Source: Setomelanomma holmii
Lineage: Eukaryota > Ascomycota > Dothideomycetes > Pleosporales > Phaeosphaeriaceae
NCBI GenBank assembly: GCA_010015745.1
Contig: ML978452.1
Coordinates: forward strand, 1-11,792
DNA length: 11,792 nucleotides
Direction of reading: 5' to 3'
Positions 7,599 to 11,792 of the stretch are shown here, in pieces; the stretch's first letter is position 1; each line of letters begins with the position of its first letter. Made by a program: the position numbers and the translations under genes. The notes beneath the pieces are model-generated. The model was not told the origin of the DNA and made no database searches. It saw nothing but the letters and a program-made list of their open reading frames with translations.

Positions 7599-8649
7599 CA
7601 GACAGTATGCCGCACCCAAAGAACGTTCGCAAAACATCGCGATTGCGGAAAACCATTCCGCCCGAGCGATTGCGTCCATTGACGAAACCCTCTCATGAGC
7701 ACCTTGCCTAGAAGTGCCACTCCCCTCCGCGAACATTACGTAGCAACAGCGCAGCGATCAGACTGCCGGCTATGTTGAGGCGCCGTCATATTCGTCGGCT
7801 TTGAACCCCGAGTTCCTTTGCGTCGAAGCGGCCTTGCGAAGAGGCGCGATGCACACGGCGAAGTACCCAGCGACGCTCTCTCAGCCGATCGAGCATGACT
7901 GCGATCAATATGAGGGTGCGCACCCGCAAACCAGCCAAGGCTAACAACTCTAACTTCGTATGCGTAACAAGCAAAGAGATGAGCGAGACGGTCTACCTCA
8001 CGAGCTACGGCACGTGCTGCAGCACGCAGCGAATTCGACAACGTACCAATATGAAATAAAGTCAGCCTGTTGGTTTGAAAGGTCTTAGAGGCCAGTACCG
8101 CGCTGTACAGCGTAGGCCTCGATCCCGGCACACCTACAGTGGGCTTAGAACATGTTGACAGAAGACCGAAGATAAATCTGATGCACTTGGAAGATTACAG
8201 TCGCCTACTCCCTAAGTACATGCATTGTGTCTCGCAACAGGGTGCGTCTCGGGACCTAGGGATAGTAGTTAACTTCCCATCGAATGTTCCTAGTATAATC
8301 TGTAAAGTATACGCAACACCGACACTGCGTTTGCTTTCACACGGCCTACGTCGTGTCGCAAGCTGCTACGTTGACACGAGTGTTGCGACACGCTACGACG
8401 ACAATCCTCGTAGGTCAGCTTTACTCGCTGGCACTTTACTTACGTGTGCATTTACCTAAGATAGTTTTTGCAAGGCAAGCACTGTCTCAGCGCAAATAGT
8501 GAGGCGGGACAGTATTGGACGCCGGGTGCTTTATGTAGCCAGCACCCTCAGCTTGGCCGCATACGCAGCCTAGCATAAGCCTCTTCTGCCCGGACACAGT
8601 CATGCTGTTCTACTCTTAACACGACAGAGTCGTTCGCCCTTCTCCTCTC
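7599..8649. other. Tract without a supported gene; local foldbacks
   Basis: Open frames minus 7736-8131 (131 codons) and plus 8139-8459 (106 codons) exist, but both are compositionally odd (Arg/Ala/Ser- or Arg/Leu-rich), have no known domain and lack support. A foldback lies at about 8345-8415: GTGTCGCAA at 8353-8361 pairs with TTGCGACAC at 8383-8391, with CCTACG/CGTAGG outside. A second hairpin pairs GGGTGCT (8524-8530) with AGCACCC (8541-8547). No sequence related to the N-terminal part of a hAT transposase is visible upstream of the hAT fragment. Confidence 0.45.
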
Positions 8650-8652
8650 TGA

Positions 8653-8997
8653 GCTAAATCTAAGCTGCACACGCCATGCGACATCTGCACTTCAACGCGA
8701 GGAAAGAAGCGCGCAAGAGTCACCTCTGACCTTGATCAGTTTATGGCTAGGACTAATAAGGCTGATGGAGATGTTGAAGACCCTCTAGAGTGGTGGATTC
8801 GCCATGCACCTGACTATCCTGTGCTCTCTAAGATGGCGTTTGATCTGTTTAGTTGTCCTGCAATGAGTGCTGAGTGTGAGCGGGTATTCTCACAGACGAA
8901 GAAGGTCATCACAGATGAACGAAATCGTCTCGATTCAGACACTGTAGCGGCAATTGAGTGTCAAAAGCACCTTCTTCGAACTGGTATGCTCCTGTAG
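8653..8997 (+). pseudogene. hAT transposase C-terminal fragment (dimerisation domain)
   Basis: The frame opens after a TGA at 8650-8652 and ends at TAG 8995-8997, 114 codons. From about residue 40 it carries the hAT family C-terminal dimerisation signature: DPLEWWIRHAPDYPVLSKMA, then DLFSCPAMSAECERVFS, then DERNRLDSDTVAAIECQKHL. The 35 residues before it (GKKRARVTSDLDQFMAR) look like the linker that usually precedes this domain. Full hAT transposases have roughly 600-800 residues with a BED finger and catalytic core, and none of that is present. The fragment therefore cannot transpose. The frame itself is intact to its natural stop, so truncation rather than point decay is the visible damage. 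It is the only clear plus-strand coding sequence in the window. Confidence 0.9.
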
Positions 8998-9037
8998 ATT
9001 AGTATAGATATCAAATCGGGAAATTTTATCGAGTAAT

Positions 9038-9120
9038 GTCAACCAACCAAGCAGAGTAAGAGCTCCTCGTCAACCAACCAAGCAAGGTAAAGGATTCTCA
9101 TCAGTCAAGTCAAGTAAGAG
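9038..9120. repeat. Tandem repeat, about 31-35 bp unit, three copies
   Basis: GTCAACCAACCAAGCA is exact at 9038-9053 and 9069-9084, each followed by a purine stretch (GAGTAAGAG, AGGTAAAGG). A diverged third unit starts at 9104 (GTCAAGTCAAGTAAGAG). A partly inverted form, TTTACTTGGTTGATGG, follows at about 9134-9149. It lies just 3' of the hAT fragment and at the start of the LTR-like tract. Confidence 0.7.
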
Positions 9121-9565
9121 GGTCGATTTTTAGTTTACTTGGTTGATGGACACACTGTATACATTGACGTACAGCGTGTAAATGGAAGTGTAAGGCGGGA
9201 GCGAGGACAGCTAGTGTCGGCGTAGAAGGTTGGGAGGAGAAGGGCGGAGGTTCTTATAAGAGGAGCAGGCATTGAAGCAGGCGTTGCAGGTGAGAGAAGC
9301 GGACGTTGTTGAGGTAAAGGAGCAGAAGACGAGATGTGAAAGGGAATCACCTCATATCACCGCTCGTGGTGAGGTAAGTTGAGCTGGCAGCGAGAATAAG
9401 CAGAAGTGTGCAATCTCACTTGTTGCGCAGGCTATCACTCGTCAGCATCTACGCCTACTCAAGAGTAGCGCGTTTCATCATTGGTTATGTAATGGGAGGA
9501 TATATATTCGCTCTCTTCAATAGTCTCATCAATCAACCAACTTCTTCCTCAATCCTCCTCTCTTA

Positions 9566-9873
9566 CAGTGCTTAGCGAAAACAGCTTCACATGAGCAAGG
9601 ATTACGATGCCACACCTAACGGATTAGGTAAGGCATTAGGCCCTATCCACTACCAGCGTCAGGGACGCTCAGTGTCGGGGCCGCACAAAAGTGTCGGGGC
9701 CGCACAAAGTGTCGGGGACCGACTTGCACTGCAATCTTTAGCGCAGACGAGCAGTGCTCAAAGTTCAACGCTATACCTAATCTGTTGGATGTGGCATCGT
9801 AATCCCTGCTCATGGTGTGGCGCACCCTTCTTTGCGACTGCGCTCAAGGGGAAGCCAGTTTCGCTAAGCACTG
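9566..9873. mobile_element. 308-bp MITE with nested hairpin and internal tandem repeat
   Basis: The left end CAGTGCTTAGCGAAA (9566-9580) is an exact inverted match to the right end (9859-9873), and a looser match continues through GCTTC. TA flanks both sides (9564-9565, 9874-9875). Inside, a 41-bp arm at 9590-9630 (starting CATGAGCAAGGATTACGATG) is inverted at 9774-9814 with 37 of 41 matches. About 36 bp between the outer and inner repeats on the right side has no partner on the left. There is no plausible transposase frame, so it is non-autonomous. The ends share the order CAGT, TAGCGAA, GCTTCAC with the 194-bp element at 6681-6874, suggesting related Tc1/mariner-type transposases moved both. 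Confidence 0.8.
9672..9720. repeat. GC-rich tandem repeat, 18-19 bp unit
   Basis: GTGTCGGGGCCGCACAAA is present at 9672 (with one extra A) and at 9691, with a partial third copy GTGTCGGGGACC at 9709. It sits in the loop of the inverted-repeat element and is much richer in GC than its surroundings, so it may be a later expansion or captured sequence. Confidence 0.85.
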
Positions 9874-10068
9874 TAAATTACATGTTGACATTATTGTTTG
9901 AGCTACGACTGCGAGTTCGATCCAGGAAAGAGTGCAGAAGAACCTCAAGGCTGTATACTAGCACAAACGGCCAAGGGCGTGAATTTGGCGCGATATTATC
10001 ACGAGGCAATGGGCATAACACTGTATTCCAAAAGCACTGCGCTTTAGTAGTTTTGGCCACGGCAAATT

Positions 10069-10782
10069 TCAATCTTGGGAGGTCCAGACTATATCCTCCG
10101 GTATCATGATCAGTGTAGCCGGACGCACGGGTCCATGTAATATCTCATCGAAGATACAATCTTCAGAGTCTCCAGGCTGACAGAGATAAGAGCAATGCCC
10201 CGCAACGCTCCACCCTAGATGCTCCACCCGGTCGCGCAGGTAACTATCGCGCCAGCCTGCTATCTCCATGACTCTCCCAAGCCAGCCCCAGTGCCCTGGA
10301 TACTGAAGCGCGCGTTGGGTGATAGTCTCGTCGAATTCTCGTGTCTCGAGTCCAGCCACAGCTGTGGCCTGCCTCATGCTCACTAGATAGCGGTTGCCAA
10401 CACGATAACCCACGTCGTCCGTCAATTGCGCAAAGAATCGGGATGCGCGGTACATTCTCCTTTCTCGGTACTGTATATCGAGGCAAATTCTGCCCTGTGT
10501 GACGAAGTCGAAGATGTCCCCGCGTTGAGCCATGATCAGATGCCCGAGCTGAAGTCGACCTTGGTTGTTGGATGAGAAACCTCTGGTGCAGAAAGAAATC
10601 ACGAACAGTTGACAGATAGATCGCGCGAGATTCTCTGGATAGCTGTGCGTGGAAAGCGACCAGACTCTGCTAAGAATTGCAGAGTACTTCGTGTGCAGGG
10701 TGCATCGAGCATGAAGAACGTGCCCAGCTCCAACAACGGTCGATAGCCACTCGCAACGGTCCGTGCGACCGAGAAAAGAATG
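10069..10782 (-). CDS. Unrecognised fungal reading frame, start unresolved
   Basis: A minus-strand frame is open from a TAG at 10783-10785 to a TGA at 10069-10071, 237 codons. The first in-frame ATG is at 10531-10533 (context GATCATGGC, favourable), which would give 154 aa starting MAQRGDIFDFVTQGRICLD. The 83 codons upstream also look coding (RCEWLSTVVGAGHVLHARC, YPENLARSICQLFVISFC), so the true start may lie in an upstream exon, or the gene is truncated or frameshifted. Downstream parts include RRMYRASRFFAQLTDDVGYR, RALQYPGHWGWLGRVMEIAG and a Cys-containing VAGHCSYLCQPGDSEDC. No domain is recognised; the style recalls large fungal accessory families, but I cannot name one. An overlapping frame at 10599-10793 starts with ATG and ends inside this one, so a frameshift joining them is another possibility. 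Confidence 0.48.
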   Translation of the reverse strand, partial: HSFLGRTDRCEWLSTVVGAGHVLHARCTLHTKYSAILSRVWSLSTHSYPENLARSICQLFVISFCTRGFSSNNQGRLQLGHLIMAQRGDIFDFVTQGRICLDIQYRERRMYRASRFFAQLTDDVGYRVGNRYLVSMRQATAVAGLETREFDETITQRALQYPGHWGWLGRVMEIAGWRDSYLRDRVEHLGWSVAGHCSYLCQPGDSEDCIFDEILHGPVRPATLIMIPEDIVWTSQD

Positions 10783-10785
10783 CTA

Positions 10786-11525
10786 CAGTACATTTGGGAA
10801 GATTAAGAGGTGATTAGGTCGTTCAACTACTAAGCTACTTTAATCAGTTGCGAATTGACTGGCGTAAATTTGTAGCCCTAACGTCCCTCCCTGCGTGGCG
10901 AGACACCCTGCGTAGCGAGACGCTACAGCTACTGCTCTGCACAACAAAATTTACAGTTAGATTAGAGAGCACATATTCTCAGAATAGTAACTTCTCGCCG
11001 TACAATCTAATTCTACCTAATAGCTTCTTAGGAATATGCTATACTTACAGTGTAATACGATGGCTTGCTTAGAGCAGAGAATGACCGCTACACTTTGGTC
11101 GGCAATAAGTGCGTTAGAAGTTCTTTGATCCTCACAGGAACCTGCCAGCTTATAGCTTAACATATGATTGTCCTATCCCGAGATTTGTGTTTGTATTTAA
11201 GACGTTAGGGCGCTTCTGTGCTAATTCCAATTTCGCCTGCTAGAATAGACAGATGAGGACGATCCGAGCACCCGGCTCAAAGCAGCTTAGCTGTAATGTA
11301 TAGCCGCTGCACAGGACGCATGACTCACGCTGAGCTAGCTAAGCCTGAGTATGACTCGAGCGCCTGGTCTGAAGCGCACGATCGGCCCGTAGACTTTCTA
11401 TGTAAGCAGACTGACTATCTCTATAACGTGTCGTGGAGCCCGCTACTGTTAGACGGTCATATGTTATGTTCATGCTTAGTTCACCTGATTTACTCTATTC
11501 TACTTTGTATACTACAGACTAAACA
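10786..11525. other. Intergenic, no supported gene
   Basis: Plus-strand frames at 10848-11072 (74 codons) and 11296-11631 (111 codons) have no known domain, and the second runs over the TPR gene on the other strand. An exact 11-bp inverted pair GCCCTAACGTC lies at 10875-10885 and 11201-11211, but that is expected by chance in a window of this size. The tract may hold a 5' exon of the minus-strand frame ending at 10069. Confidence 0.45.
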
Positions 11526-11792
11526 TTACAGATCTACCTTGCTATTATTCTCTGCACGCCATCTACCTAATGTAGCATGTACCGATTTTGTGTGCGGATG
11601 TTGTTCGCCAAGGACATTTTTGCACAGCTGAAAGCATGTTTCTATTAAAGAGAGGGCCTCCTGGTTTCGGCTTAGGGATTTCAAAGTAAAGGCGAGATTG
11701 GCCATGCTGGTCAGCGTGTCGGGATGCTCCTTGCCAAGCACCCTCTTTCTCGTCTCCATCACTTGCACAAACAGCTCTTCAGCCTCCTTCCA
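11526..11792 (-). CDS. TPR-repeat protein (kinesin-light-chain type), 3' end only
   Basis: The frame enters from the right edge and ends at TAA (complement 11526-11528), giving the last 88 residues. It opens with WKEAEELFVQVMETRKRVLG, then KEHPDTLTSMANLAFTL, then a second unit NQEALSLIETCFQLCKNVLG with EQHPHTKSVHATLGRW. These are the 42-residue TPR units of the kinesin-light-chain/TPR_12 type (pattern ...EALxLxexxxxxxxxxLGxxHPdTl...). In filamentous ascomycetes such repeats usually form the C-terminal sensor part of NB-ARC or similar NLR-like proteins, or of Pfs/nucleoside-phosphorylase-domain proteins; which N-terminus this one has is outside the window. The last repeat is degenerate (SVHATLGRWRAENN), as is usual at the end of such arrays. 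No damage is visible in the part seen. Confidence 0.88.
   Translation of the reverse strand, partial: WKEAEELFVQVMETRKRVLGKEHPDTLTSMANLAFTLKSLSRNQEALSLIETCFQLCKNVLGEQHPHTKSVHATLGRWRAENNSKVDL

Larger units (their letters stand above)
9037..9890 (+). repeat. Possible solo LTR interrupted by a MITE (tentative)
   Basis: The tract begins TGTCAAC (9037-9043) and ends GTTGACA (9884-9890), the TG...CA inverted termini expected of a long terminal repeat. The inverted match extends to 10 bp (TAATGTCAAC, 9034-9043; GTTGACATTA, 9884-9893). Removing the 308-bp inserted element and one TA leaves about 544 bp. A TATA-like stretch GGATATATATTCGC near 9498-9511, followed by pyrimidine-rich sequence, would fit the promoter and R/U5 parts of an LTR. 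Against it: the 5-bp flanks (AGTAA and TTATT) do not match as a target duplication, no primer binding site is clear after 9890, and a 10-bp inverted match can arise by chance at this scale. Confidence 0.28.

Noticed and set aside
7736..8131. Minus-strand frame of 131 codons as a gene
   Set aside because: Arg/Ala/Ser-rich, no domain, overlapped by another frame on the same strand; looks like a chance frame in GC-richer DNA.
8139..8459. Plus-strand 106-codon frame as the N-terminal part of the hAT transposase
   Set aside because: No BED finger or hAT core motif, different composition, and it contains the foldback at 8345-8415.
9911..9935. GAGTTCGATCC as a tRNA T-arm (B box)
   Set aside because: The flanking bases do not form a T-stem, and no A box or acceptor stem is present at the right distance. 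The similar GTTCGACTCC on the minus strand near 437-446 fails in the same way.
9591..10109. Plus-strand frame of 172 codons as a gene
   Set aside because: It begins inside the 308-bp inverted-repeat element, is built largely from its inverted and tandem repeats, and runs over the 3' end of the minus-strand frame.
10875..11211. GCCCTAACGTC inverted pair as transposon ends
   Set aside because: Eleven exact bases are expected by chance several times in a window of this size, and the match does not extend on either side.

Overview
The window looks like a repeat-rich, gene-poor stretch of a filamentous ascomycete genome, most likely a dothideomycete. This rests on very short GT-AG introns with CTRAC-type branch points, a fungal two-repeat cyanovirin-type (CVNH) secreted protein, an OrsD/DUF3505-like zinc-finger N-terminus, a fungal kinesin-light-chain-type TPR tail, and remnants of hAT and Tc1/mariner-type elements. 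There are no operons, ribosome binding sites or bacterial signals. The class-level assignment is inference.

Left part (1-5000): every credible gene is on the minus strand. A 51-codon 5' end of an OrsD-like gene runs off the left edge. It is preceded by four copies of an 11-bp motif that may be promoter elements or the end of a mobile element. Next is a complete two-exon CVNH lectin-type gene (932-1507). A decayed reading frame with three in-frame stops follows (2066-2719). Then comes an unrecognised gene (3809-4876) with a 45-nt in-frame intron. Downstream of its TGA, more coding-like sequence continues (3698-3808 and 3070-3518), so its 3' structure is either mis-spliced in my reading or broken.

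Middle part (about 4900-8650): no gene I can defend. It holds a 194-bp inverted-repeat element (6681-6874), a diverged 57-bp direct repeat (7423/7541) and a foldback around 8345-8415. Right of this is the only plus-strand coding remnant, the C-terminal dimerisation domain of a hAT transposase (8653-8997). A possible solo-LTR-like tract follows, interrupted by a second, 308-bp inverted-repeat element (9566-9873) with a nested hairpin and an internal GC-rich tandem repeat.

Right part (10069-11792): a minus-strand open frame of 237 codons without a usable early ATG, a stretch without clear genes, and the 3' end of a TPR-repeat gene entering from the right edge.

The genes do not form an obvious pathway. 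The clearest results are the CVNH gene, whose second exon only appears after splicing, and two miniature inverted-repeat elements with related ends. I found no convincing complete novel system. The most open questions are the repeated motif beside the OrsD-like gene and the two unrecognised minus-strand genes.
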